From Metarhizium brunneum (taxonomy: Eukaryota; Ascomycota; Sordariomycetes; Hypocreales; Clavicipitaceae), in NCBI RefSeq assembly GCF_013426205.1, contig NC_089423.1:1550001-1614000 (forward strand): 64,000 nucleotides of DNA, read 5' to 3'. A program made the translations under genes and the position numbers. Each line of letters starts with the position of its first letter. The stretch's first letter is position 1. This document shows positions 13,541-23,202 of the stretch, piece by piece. The notes under the pieces were generated by a model. That model was not told the DNA's origin. It made no database searches and saw nothing but the letters and a program-made list of their open reading frames with translations.

Positions 13541-14901
13541 GATGCAAGGATGATACCCAATTAGACGACCAAATGGAAACGCACGACTACATGTGGGGTG
13601 AATTGCTGGAGGGTTATGACAAACGATGTACGACTGTTGGTTGTTCAAAATTTGTACAAATGTCTTCATCACTACATTGGAGTTGAGAAGGACACGGCCA
13701 TGATTAGAAGTGGGGACAGCTGCCTTCGTGCTTTGTCCTTGTCTTTTTTTCACCTTTCTTCTTTTCTTCCTTTTTTTTCTTTTTTTTGTTCTCTCCCTGC
13801 ATCTTGGAGCATATTGCATTATGGCGTTGTATGGTTCCGGCGTTGCGCTTTGTTCATGCCAAGGGTTGTTGAAAGGGATTGAGTTTTGGACGAAATAAGG
13901 GAGCGGGCTATGCAGATAGGGTCTGAACACTTGAATATACGAGGACGAGTTCCCATCTTGACGATCCATCACCCGAAGTACTTGCGGCTGGGTGCTCTTT
14001 ATGTGCCTCTCGTGTATAGACTTGAACAGGCAGGATATCTGAGGTGACCTGACACCATTTTGCTATTAACCTGGGTCGGGTAGATTAATACCTCTACGTC
14101 TCGGGTCACCCAGTGGTGCAGATCACATCCAAAAGGGCAGGAGTCACGGGGTAGCCTGCTTTAATATTCCACCAGCGCGCCGCTTTGACCCTTTTTCACC
14201 ATCTTCTCCATCCTGTCCCGTCACCGCTATGAGTTGCAAACGCGATATTTATCCCAAACGGCCTTGCGAGCCCTCGTTCATTGAGGTCCTCTGCAGCGTC
14301 GCATTCTGAAGATGGTGCAACCGGAACTATCCGCATGCTGTACATACGCGCGATGAACTAGGCAAATGCGCTGATAAAGGCTAATCTCATGCAGAAGCTT
14401 TGACGTGAAGAAGCGCACAAAAGTTCGCGTCTGTACTTCTAGCTGAAAAGAAGCTTTGATGTGAGGACCTCTGGCCGAACAGATGCGTTTTTCATTTCAT
14501 TCCTTTTCCCTTTCTCCGCTGTGCGTTTCTTAGACCTAGGCTCAATGTTTACCATGTCGGTTGCCTGCAAGCCGCTGCTGTTTGTTTGTCCGCTGGCTTG
14601 GTTCTGTCATCCTATCAGCACCTGGTTGGTCTTTATGGTTTATGGGGCGCTATTATCCCCGGCAGCGTTTGCTTGCCTTGACATGGGCTTTCTCGCTTCA
14701 CTGTCGGTGAGCGGCATGAAATTTGTTTGACGGGTTGTTCATGTTCAGAGAGTGAAGCGCGAGGCTTTTGTATCGTTTTGAAGAGGGCCGAAGTATATAG
14801 TGGTTGGCGCTGCCTGGTCCTACACTGACAGCATGGAAATCTAATCATACCTACATTTTTTAAATCTATTTTCTATTCATTCATTTTCGAATTCTTTTGT
14901 C
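13541..14901. other. Intergenic region
   Basis: A strongly pyrimidine-rich, T-run tract at about 13731-13797 follows the cyclin gene and probably lies in its 3' untranslated region. The rest, about 1.1 kb before the ankyrin gene, has no supported gene. An 89-codon frame at 14461-14730 is hydrophobic but shows no family features, and I leave it uncalled. Confidence 0.5.
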
Positions 14902-17412
14902 ATGTGGAAATTCGTTCTCATGCCCAACGAGATCAAGGGCATGGTCCTTGATCTCATGACAGCCGAAGACGTCTACGCCTTTACCAGAACAAGCAAAGAC
15001 CATTACCGGGCCTTCCGTGGATTCATCTGGAGGCGCTCACATCCGATAGCCGGCACTGCACTTTCCCGGGAAATCCGAAGATGGGCGTTCGAAAACAAGC
15101 TCATCCGAGAGAAGGCCGCCACGGAGAGGCCGCACATCGCCACAGCCGAATGTGAGATCAACTACATTCTACGCATGAACCGTCGGGTACTGCAGCTGGG
15201 CCATTTTTGGCTGGCCGTGGAACTTGCGGACTGCAGTATCATATCGCGACTGGCTAAAGAAACCAACATTAAGGAAGAATGGGAGGAGTTTAGAGACTTG
15301 GACCTGGGGGACGAGAAACGCCAAATGTTCGATGATCTACTGAAGCTTTCACTAAAGCCGCCCACAAACGATCTTGCTGATGCTCTTCTTGATCTTCTCA
15401 AGATTGACAAATCATGTAATGACGACAAAGGAGCCCATCGTCTCACTCAAGCCTTGCTTGTGGCGTGCCGCTTTGGGAACTTGGAACTGGTCCAAAAACT
15501 TATTGCGCTGGGTGCCGACCCCGAAGGAGTGCTTGAGTGTGAATGGCCGCTCATGGTGGCTTGCAACACCGGGAAAAAGGAGTTGTTTGACCTTCTTCTC
15601 AAAAGCGGAGCCAGTATAAATGGAAGCTATGTGAAGCCATCTCAGATTACAACTTTGGGAGCGGCGATTAAAGGGAATAATGCCGAGATTGTCCACCACC
15701 TCCTCGACAACAAAGTATTCATCCAAGAGGTGAACAACACGATATTTTGCCACGCGGACAGGTTATTTCAGGGAGGTTCCGACTCCCGTGAACAACTTGA
15801 AATCAGGCAAATGTTATGCGAGAGGTTAGATATCAAGCGAGCATGGCACTTCCCTGACATCCCGGCATGGCTTCGTGGCGCCGTAAAAGCCAACAAATTG
15901 GATATGATGGAGCTGCTGTTGGAGCCTCTGTTGGAGCCTCTGTTGGAGCAGGCGGCAGATGAACCGACTTCTCCCCCCAAGCGCTGGAAAGCGTACGACG
16001 AACTGCTGGGCATCGCTTTGGATGAGCAATCTTACGATGTGGTTGACATTCTGCTCGACGCTTTCCCCCAAGTTTTTCGCTCCGAAAGACTCAACACACT
16101 ATCATGTAAAACCCGAGCCGGCATTCTTGACAGAGCTATGCAAACAGGCAATAGTGCCCTTTTTTATCCGGTTCTTTCGATCGAGGACTTGAGAAAACAG
16201 AAGGAAAATGGCGATACGCTCTTGCATTACATCAGAGAGCCGAGCGCAGCTGAGAAACTACTTCTTGCAAGTCACATCAGTATTGATGCTCTTTCAGGGT
16301 CGGACGAAACTCCGCTGTCCAAAGCCTGTTGTCAAAACAACATGCAGATGGTCGAATTCCTACTTCGTCGAAATGCAGATATGGAAGCCAAAGATGACCG
16401 GGGATGCAAGTACTTCCAAGTGGCCGTAGAAAAGGCAGATGTCAAGTTGGTGTGCTTGCTTCTTGAATATGACGCCGATATAAGATCTGGGAGTGCAAAT
16501 ATCGCAACAAAGTTATCTATGGCTATCCACCATAAAAGATGGGCGGGACTTGAAGCTTTGCTTGTGAAAGGCCCGCCCGTACGCCTTTCAGTCTTTGAAA
16601 GAGCGGTGGAAGGGGAGGGAGAATTAGTGGAATTTGCAACGCTGCTTATTCGATTGAACAAATACACAGAGGATGTGGCGAGAAGACTATTGGATATTGT
16701 GGTACAGGATTCACAAGTCAAGCTCAGTATCGTTAAGCGTCTGCTAGAAGGGGGAGCAGACCCGAGCCCATCTCCGGAAGATGCTCCGGAAGATGCTCCG
16801 GAAGATGCTCCGGAAGATGCTCCGGAAGATGCTCTGGAAGATGCTCTGGAAGATGCTCTGGAAGATGCTCCGGAAGATGCTCCGGAAGATGCCCAAGGAT
16901 ATACTGATAAAATACACTCGCCTATAAGCTGGGCATGTTTCCACGGACGCAAGGACATCGCCGAGATACTGTTTCATCATGGGGCTATAGTTGAGAATGA
17001 TGAAGACGGGACATCACCTTCGAATGCCGGAGCGTGGACGACACTTCAGGCTGCCGTTGCGGGAGGACACATAGAAATGGTTCTTTGGTTGCTTGACGGC
17101 AAAGCAGGGATCTCCCCGTCAAAAGGAGACCGAGATAGTTGGCACAGCCTATGCATAGTCGCGGTCAAGGCGGAAATCGGCATGCTCAGATTTCTCCTTG
17201 GGCGAGGCAAAGCGTATCTGTCGCGTGATGGCATTGAGGACATCCTGAAGGAGGGTGTGCAAAGAAATCAAGTCCAGATTGTCCAATATTTGATAGAGGA
17301 TTTTGGTTTTACAAAGGCAGATTTCGACCGCATGCATCTCTTGCACAGCGCGAGACAGAACAGACGGATGATGAAGACTCTGCAAAACTACGGAGCTGAC
17401 ATCAACTTTTGA
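14902..17412 (+). CDS. F-box-like ankyrin-repeat protein, 3' end truncated by frameshift
   Basis: Intronless frame of 836 codons. The N-terminus (MPNEIKGMVLDLMTAEDVYAF) resembles an F-box-type helix. From about residue 178 the chain is built of ankyrin repeats with the usual AC..G..E.V..LI..GADP, PLMVACNTGKKELFDLLLKSG, TPLSKACCQNNMQMVEFLL and TTLQAAVAGGHIEMVLWLL signatures. A run of ten 12-bp units (residues ~626-665, EDAP/EDAL) interrupts the array, and a smaller 12-bp duplication gives LLEPLLEPLLE near residue 340. The frame stops at GADINF in mid-repeat, and the next ankyrin unit lies just downstream in the +1 frame (see 17413-17576). Such proteins are often fast-evolving accessory genes in fungi. 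Partners are unknown; a role as a ubiquitin-ligase adaptor would be inference from the F-box-like start. Confidence 0.75.
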   Translation: MWKFVLMPNEIKGMVLDLMTAEDVYAFTRTSKDHYRAFRGFIWRRSHPIAGTALSREIRRWAFENKLIREKAATERPHIATAECEINYILRMNRRVLQLGHFWLAVELADCSIISRLAKETNIKEEWEEFRDLDLGDEKRQMFDDLLKLSLKPPTNDLADALLDLLKIDKSCNDDKGAHRLTQALLVACRFGNLELVQKLIALGADPEGVLECEWPLMVACNTGKKELFDLLLKSGASINGSYVKPSQITTLGAAIKGNNAEIVHHLLDNKVFIQEVNNTIFCHADRLFQGGSDSREQLEIRQMLCERLDIKRAWHFPDIPAWLRGAVKANKLDMMELLLEPLLEPLLEQAADEPTSPPKRWKAYDELLGIALDEQSYDVVDILLDAFPQVFRSERLNTLSCKTRAGILDRAMQTGNSALFYPVLSIEDLRKQKENGDTLLHYIREPSAAEKLLLASHISIDALSGSDETPLSKACCQNNMQMVEFLLRRNADMEAKDDRGCKYFQVAVEKADVKLVCLLLEYDADIRSGSANIATKLSMAIHHKRWAGLEALLVKGPPVRLSVFERAVEGEGELVEFATLLIRLNKYTEDVARRLLDIVVQDSQVKLSIVKRLLEGGADPSPSPEDAPEDAPEDAPEDAPEDALEDALEDALEDAPEDAPEDAQGYTDKIHSPISWACFHGRKDIAEILFHHGAIVENDEDGTSPSNAGAWTTLQAAVAGGHIEMVLWLLDGKAGISPSKGDRDSWHSLCIVAVKAEIGMLRFLLGRGKAYLSRDGIEDILKEGVQRNQVQIVQYLIEDFGFTKADFDRMHLLHSARQNRRMMKTLQNYGADINF
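15922..15950 (+). repeat. Small 12-bp duplication (LLEP) in the ankyrin gene
   Basis: The unit TTGGAGCCTCTG is repeated in tandem with a third partial copy, giving LLEPLLEPLLE within an ankyrin helix. It is in frame and in the same gene as the larger 12-bp array at 16777. Confidence 0.75.
16777..16896 (+). repeat. Ten-unit 12-bp coding minisatellite (EDAP/EDAL)
   Basis: Ten tandem copies of GAAGATGCTCCG or GAAGATGCTCTG (last one variant) encode four EDAP, three EDAL, two EDAP and one EDAQ. The unit is exactly four codons, so gain or loss of copies keeps frame. The block order of CCG and CTG variants points to expansion by slippage or unequal exchange of already diverged units. Confidence 0.95.
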
Positions 17413-17576
17413 ATACGCGCGGCAGAACGGTGCTCCATTACGCAGCACGCGATTGGGACCGTTGGTCAGTCGCGTTTCTACTTTACCGTGGTGCAGACGC
17501 CACGATACGCGACTAGGATAAGAGCTTAGCAATTCCTGATGCTTACAGGGCCATGCTAGTTTCGGAGATGTTTTGA
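17413..17576 (+). pseudogene. Out-of-frame tail of the ankyrin gene
   Basis: Read from 17406 in the +1 frame relative to the upstream gene, the DNA encodes TRGRTVLHYAARDWD, then WSVAFLLYRGADATIRD: a complete, well-formed ankyrin repeat that continues GADIN of the main frame. TAG at 17514 ends it. The same frame then gives DKSLAIPDAYRAMLVSEMF and ends at TGA 17574. So the 3' end has one frame change near the T4 run at 17407-17410 and one in-frame stop. It may be genuine decay or a base error in the run, but the TAG would be a second, independent lesion. No splice signals explain the shift. Confidence 0.7.
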
Positions 17577-17879
17577 GAATTATACAGGAAGCAAAGAGGT
17601 GCAGGATCGAATGGTTGATTTCGAGTGCGATTGTGCTGGATAGGAAATGAAGAGCATGCTTGGCACAAAACGTCGGAATGGAGAGAGACATGGAGCTGTG
17701 CTCGACTCGACCAGAGTCACCAGACTACGACGGCGAGACCCACTACCTAGGGTAGGCCAGGGTCAATACGTTTCTCCAGTGCGCTTCCTGCCCCAGCTCA
17801 GTCTCAACCACAAGACGTTCGTCATCAACCAGCTCTCAGAGCATCACGGTCAAATCTCGTCGCCTCCCGCCCGGCAACC
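17577..17879. other. Short intergenic spacer
   Basis: About 300 bases between the ankyrin remnant and emc10. The last part should contain the emc10 promoter and leader. I see no further feature. Confidence 0.5.
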
Positions 17880-18537
17880 ATGCGAACAACAATTCTCCTC
17901 TCCGCGCTCTGCGCCGCCCTAACAACCCACGCCAACCCGCAAACTGCCGAAATCTCCATCCAACCCATCTCCTCTTCCCACCCTCAAGCCCCCCTCCCAT
18001 TCGCCTCCATATCCTACGACCTCGCCGCCCTCGACTCTTCAACCATAACATCCTACGACGCTCCCGACATCCCCGACTCATCTTCCCTTGTCCGCATCGG
18101 CGTCTACGACCCCAAAGTCAAGTCCTGGCTCTCGGGAACAACGGTCGCCTCCACAGAGAACTTCGCCAAGGGGTACTCCCCCACCATCACAGTCTCCGTC
18201 AATTCGAGAGGGGACGTGCTAAGCGCTGCATTGAAGGGCGTACAGATTGACGCCGGGCAGACGAGGGATTTCGGCCCCAAGGTTGTGGTTTTGACGGAGG
18301 GAAGGGGCCCGCAACCGGTCCTGAATAAGCCGGTTGTTGTGTCAAAGGACGGAAAGAAGGTGGAGGAGGAGGTTGAGAAGACTTTCTTGCAAAAGTACGT
18401 TATACCCAGGATTTCAGGAATCGAGTATGATAGGTATACAAAAGGTGGGCGTGCTGACCATTTACAGGTACTGGTGGATGATTGGCATTGCAGTGTTTAT
18501 AGCGTTGAGTGGTGGCGGTGGAGAGCAGGGCAAATAG
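17880..18537 (+). CDS. emc10: ER membrane protein complex subunit 10
   Basis: Predicted EMC10, a lumenal/membrane subunit of the ER membrane protein complex that inserts tail-anchored and multi-pass proteins. Exons 17880-18394 and 18468-18537 (194 residues) with a 73-nt intron (GTACGT...TTACAG). The N-terminus MRTTILLSALCAALTTHA is a signal peptide. A beta-rich lumenal domain follows. The spliced C-terminus FLQKYWWMIGIAVFIALSGG, then GGEQGK, matches the [20 protein letters not shown] type end of EMC10, a single membrane segment with a Gly-rich cytosolic tail. Without the splice the characteristic end is lost, which supports the intron. Identification rests mainly on this C-terminal pattern plus the signal peptide and size. 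Confidence 0.8.
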
Positions 18538-19269
18538 AAGAAGGCATAGAACATAGACATGTTAATCGATTCTATTATATGGACTTGATGATTTGTTGGG
18601 CGGGTATTTCGCCATCCTTGATAGTACTCTCTCTGTAAGCGACGGTGACGATGCTGGTACTGGAGCTACAGATTGTAACTCAATCACCATGGATACGGCT
18701 CCATTCGGGTTCAAGGACCAAACGACTTGAGAGTAACGATACTCGAAGCTATTTGAGTTCCTAGAATGGCACATAATGTACTTTATGCGTCGGATTCGTT
18801 CCTGTTAATGCGGCATAGGTGATGTCATACGTACGATACGACCACCGAGAGACTCTAATTCCTATCATTACGCAAAGAAAACGATCTACATTCTAACAAA
18901 CAATCATTGATCTACCAAGCCTAAGCCTGCTGCATGTTTCTGTCCCGTCTTCAACAGCTGCTAAATCGAACTCGTCCCTCGATGGACGCACGTGACCTAC
19001 ATTTTCGAAATGCGCTAGCTAAATTTGCCCTAGCGCCGTTGCTACGTACAAACAGACGTTCTCTGCTGGCCACAGCACCCACAGCACCTGCCCAGTTTAA
19101 GAGCCTGCCAGCGCCATGCAGAAAAGTGAACTGAAGCTCACCCCCATCTCATACGCCAAACTCACACTCACTCCCAATCTTTTTTTTTCTCTAATTGCCC
19201 TTCTCATCATCTCACTCCAGCTCTGAAACCCCTCTAAATAGCATCGTGTCGACTTCAATCACTTCAACC
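18538..19269. other. Intergenic region
   Basis: About 730 bases between emc10 and chz1. No gene seen. The final ~130 bases are C/T-rich (CACTCACTCCCAATC followed by a T run), which is common for fungal promoters and 5' leaders. Confidence 0.5.
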
Positions 19270-19768
19270 ATGGCTGAGAACGGCACAACTCTCCCCACCA
19301 ACTCTTCCACTGAGGAGACCGGCTTTGCTCAGGGCAAGGGCAAGGGCAAGGCCGCCGCTGAGGGCGCTCCTCGCACTGAGGATGCTGCCATGGATGAAGA
19401 GGACGAAGAGGATGATGATGATGATGACGAAGACGAGGATGAGGTATGTACCCAATCTTGCAAACTAGCTTTTCTCATTCTGCTCAGCCAACTAACACGG
19501 ATACCTAGAACGGCGAGGGCGGTAAGCGCAGTAGCCGGCGGCTCTGACACGGGACCAGGGCAACTTTGCTAATGATTTTCTTCTAGGCGACGAGGAAGAC
19601 GGCATGGAGGAGATTGATCTGAACAATATTGTTGAGGGTGGCCGCCGCACGCGCGGCACCGTCATCGACTTTGCCAAAGCCGCTGAGCAGCACCCCGTGG
19701 AGGAGGATGAGGACGAAGATGACGATGACTTCCAGCCCCCTACTGAGGACACTGAGATGTCGGGTTAG
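19270..19768 (+). CDS. chz1: Histone H2A.Z-specific chaperone CHZ1
   Basis: Small acidic nuclear chaperone that binds H2A.Z-H2B dimers and hands them to the SWR1 remodeller. Three exons: 19270-19443, 19509-19521 and 19587-19768 (122 residues). The middle exon is only 13 nt (NGEG plus one base) and is needed to keep frame. Intron 2 has a GCTAATG branch-like sequence close to its acceptor. The CHZ motif, EEIDLNNIVEGGRRTRG then TVIDFAK, lies at about residues 70-93. It is flanked by Asp/Glu runs (about 43-58 and 99-110), as in the family. The start lies in AACCATGG context. Length fits fungal CHZ1 (roughly 100-150 residues). Confidence 0.88.
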
Positions 19769-20770
19769 ATGAACCCCGTGAATGGGCGTAGGGCGAACCT
19801 GCGTATGAGCTACGAAAGCAAAAGCATGGTCCCATGGGCCCTGACGGGCATGGGTTTCTATCAAAAGTGAATTGGAACAACAAGAACGGATGTGGTATGA
19901 CTGCGGGAATTCGCTTGCTTGCTGGTGGGTCGCCTTTGGATCTACATGTGTGGTTCTCCCGTGGATGGATATAAACGCAAGGGAGGCAATAGTGAGCTGT
20001 TATTTTTTTCCCGGTTGCTGGGTACAATTTCGAGCAACAACATTTGCTTGAAGGGGGGGAAGCACAGTTAAATGAAAGCATTGCCGTTGAAATTATAGTG
20101 TGGTGTGGTATACTGTGCTGCTTGTGCTCTCAGGAGTGTAGACGGCAGTCAGCTGGGTGAAGCACAAAAATAGTTCCCGCTGCGCGCCTAAAATTCAGTT
20201 CGAGAGCTCTTCAATCGGAACCTAGAACGGGTATCTTCATCGCCGTTGTTGAGGTAAAGCTTCACCTCTCGTCATAGGTAGCTTGTTGCACTATGACGGA
20301 GCTAACGAGCTGGCCTGCAAAGGAGTTTGAAGAGATTTTGAAACGGTTCAAGAGCCATGCATTGATTTATATTACTTTTGCAGAAAACAATTAAACGTGG
20401 AGTCAACACATGGACTTGGTCCTTCTAGAATACAGTAGACGCGATACTTCGAGGCTAACACGCTGGCACTCGTCATCCCAACGCAAGTCGGCACTGCCGC
20501 GGTACGTACCACCCGTCGCCAACCAGCCTACCAATCGCGTGCCACGGCTCACTTGCAGTTCCCAGTCCCAAATGCAACACTTGTGGCGTCCATCTTCCAA
20601 ACTTGCATCAAGACCACCTAAGCCATAACTCGACCCTGGAAGATGACATTTTAATTTTCATTTCGTCCATTGTTTCTCCTCTTTTTCACTTTCCCCCCTC
20701 TATTTTCCTTTGATATTACCTTCTCCCAGTCCGTTCCCGCACACCAGGAAAATAGCCCACCCGTGCCATC
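19769..20770. other. Intergenic region
   Basis: About 1 kb between chz1 and bet1. No gene or RNA recognised. A CT-rich stretch at about 20660-20715 precedes the bet1 start and probably belongs to its promoter or leader. Confidence 0.5.
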
Positions 20771-21448
20771 ATGGCCCAGCGGTCAGTCAACCTCCTATTC
20801 CCAAACCTCCCCCAAAGCGCCTCAACCACACAAAAGAAATCCAAACCAGCTTCCCCCACAGCAGACAAGCAAGCTAACCGGCGTCCCAGGTTCGGCGCGT
20901 CGTCCCTCCACCAGCGCGACTCCCGCTCCGCCCTCTTCGAAGGCTACACGGGCGGCGACCACACTCCGCGCGGGCACAGTCCCAACCCCTACAACCCCGG
21001 GTACGCAGCGGCCTACCCCAACGGCGGCCACAGCGAGCGGCACGGCCTCGGCTACAGGGCCGCCACACCAAACAGGAAGGGCCAATACAGCGATGCCGTG
21101 CTCGACGAGCTGGAGAGCCAGAACGAGGACCAGGTCGCCGGGATACTGGGCAAGGTCCGCACCCTTAAACATGTATGTGACTTTTTTTCCCGGGTACGAA
21201 ACGCAAAGTAGACGCAGTGTGCTGACGGTGGCGGTGCGCAGATGACGGTGGCCATCGGCGACGAGATCCGCGAGTCCTCCGCCCTGGCGGATAAAATGAA
21301 CGACGCCTTTGACGACGCGAGGATGCGCGTCAGGGGCACCATGAATAGGATGAAGATTATGGCCGAGCGGACGGGCGTGGGGTGGAGGCTGTGGCTGCTG
21401 TTCTTTGCGGCCGTCGGCATGCTCTTCTTCTACGTGTGGTTGTTCTGA
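20771..21448 (+). CDS. bet1: BET1-like ER-Golgi SNARE
   Basis: Qc-type SNARE of ER-to-Golgi vesicle fusion. Preferred model: exons 20771-20781, 20890-21172 and 21242-21448 (166 residues). Intron 1 (108 nt, GTCAGT...CCCAG) has a GCTAAC branch point ten bases before the acceptor, and joins MAQR to FGASSLHQRDSRSALFEGY, close to how other fungal Bet1 proteins begin. This intron is a multiple of three and has no stop, so its retention would add 36 residues. The SNARE helix runs about 70-140 (YSDAVLDELESQNEDQVAGI through DEIRESSALADKMNDAFDD), and the membrane anchor about 147-164 (WRLWLLFFAAVGMLFFYVW). The central Gly/Pro/Tyr-rich linker is variable. The gene converges with apc15. Confidence 0.85.
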
Positions 21449-22117
21449 CGGGCTGGGCTGCACCCGGGGGGGAAAGAGAAACGAATATCTTGGAGAGGTG
21501 AACTAAGTGGGTGGGTGGTTTTTTACGGTTGAGCTTTGAAAATGCATATGGCGGGCGTTATTCTTTTGGGGTATTTTTTTCTTCTTCTTACTCTTGCATG
21601 GTGGAGGAGATTGATCTTTTAATACGAGGCTTGGATTTCGTCTGGCGGTGCCGCATGGGCTTGAGATGCTGGTGCGTGCGACGACCGTGTTTGAGCCTTG
21701 ACTATGTTTGGGTCTACGAAATGAGATTCATCAATTGGGCATGCCGTGGCTTTGAGTTGAACATTGCGTTGCCTTTGGTACGGGAAAGGAAGCGGTTTGA
21801 GGCACAAGCAATACCGGCCTGTCTATGTACTCGGGTAGGTGCCGCAATCATGTCAGTATACTAAATCAATCACGGCATTCAAGTCACGGTGGGGCATGGG
21901 CCAATAATGATAGACAGTTCAAGGTTTCATATTCAGTCGCTCCGGGCACTTCCAGCGCGGTATAGCATAAACTGAAGGGTTTATACTTGAAAATACCAAG
22001 TAATCCTGTTGTACACTCACGCCACCCACCATCATGGTATCGACCGCTCATCATCGACCGCCAATTAATCATCGACTAACCTTCTTTATCGTGGGTATCA
22101 TATTCATACTCGCGTAT
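21449..22117. other. Convergent intergenic region
   Basis: About 670 bases between the 3' ends of bet1 (+) and apc15 (-). It should hold both 3' untranslated regions and terminators. No gene or structured RNA recognised. Confidence 0.5.
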
Positions 22118-23202
22118 TCATCCATGTCGTCTTCTCTGGACAGGGCTACTGTCCATAAAACTACTCTCATCCTGACTCAGGATATTGCTCAAGTCCAAAC
22201 TCTCCCTCCCCGAGACCCTTCTCCCCCGTAATGTCGGGCTCTGAGGCGGTGCCATCTGTGCCGTTCTGGGCACGAATCCAATATCCTCATCCTCTTGCTC
22301 TTCATCACGCTCTTCGTCGTCGCTGCTGCTTAATTCAGCCTCGGAATCCGTGTGTTCGTACAGACCGCTCTCAGCTTCGGGGATGTCATCGTCCAGATTT
22401 GCCTCCATGCCATCATGCGCAAAGTCATCTTCGTCGAGCATGTGACCCTGGTGCTCTTCCTCGAGCTCTTCTACTCCGCCGTACATGTCATCGCCGTCGG
22501 GGTCCCCGCGGACAAGAGCTTCACGAAATGCGTCGTCGGTCATACGCATACGTGCTGCCATTAGGTCGTTTTGGCGTTCTTCGCGCAGAGCTTCATCGTC
22601 TAGTTCTTCTGGGTCTTCTGCTTCGAGTCCCTCTTCATCTCCGTCATCGTCTTCATCGTTGTCTCCCATGCCAAAGTGGTCATCGGCATCGGGAATCTCA
22701 TCGTCGAGATCATGTGCGCCGTCTAGTTGTACATCATCCATCATGCCTTCTTCCGGCATGCCGCCTCCTTCCGCTTCGGCAAGTTCCTGAGCTAACTGTT
22801 CTCGACGCATGGCTTCCTGGTGCTCTTCTTGTTCACGCTTTTCCTCGCGCATCTGGTGTAGGGTCTTGGCTACACCAGGTGGCCGTAGCCAACCGCTTCC
22901 AAAGTTTTGTACCTGCATTCGGCGTCGATGCATAAATTGCTCGTCGGCGGCGAGACGCGCGAGTGCTGTTCGTTCTATAATGTGGCCTCTTGACCTTGAT
23001 TGGCCAGAACCATGGTTATGGGTTGGTGAGTCTCCATGGTGCGTATCGTGCAGTCCCTGCGGTTGCGCGGTCCCTCCTCTGGACGACGTGTACCACAGCG
23101 AATGTGACTGGGAGGTGATTGTCAGCCAAGTCAAATAACATCGGATAATGCAGGCGCCAATCTTACATCTCGCGGGGTAAAGTCGGGGAGAGTCGTCAGC
23201 AT
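22118..23202 (-). CDS. apc15: Anaphase-promoting complex subunit Apc15/Mnd2-like
   Basis: Predicted Apc15, a small acidic subunit of the anaphase-promoting complex that affects release of the mitotic checkpoint complex. Exon 1 (23202-23167) encodes only MLTTLPDFTPRD. A 59-nt intron (GTAAGA...CCCAG) joins it to exon 2 (23107-22118), giving TPRDSHSLWYTSSR, the hallmark N-terminus of fungal Apc15. Total 341 residues. The middle (about 60-120) is charged and helical (FMHRRRMQVQNFGSGWLRP; QMREEKREQEEHQEAMRRE). The rest is Asp/Glu-rich with repeated acidic clusters, ending SFMDSSPVQRRRHG. Function is inferred from the N-terminal motif and acidic composition; the long acidic part is low-complexity and not diagnostic. 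Confidence 0.78.

Noticed and set aside
14461..14730. 89-codon hydrophobic frame upstream of the ankyrin gene
   Set aside because: Hydrophobic because of T-rich DNA; no signal-peptide logic or recognised small-protein family.
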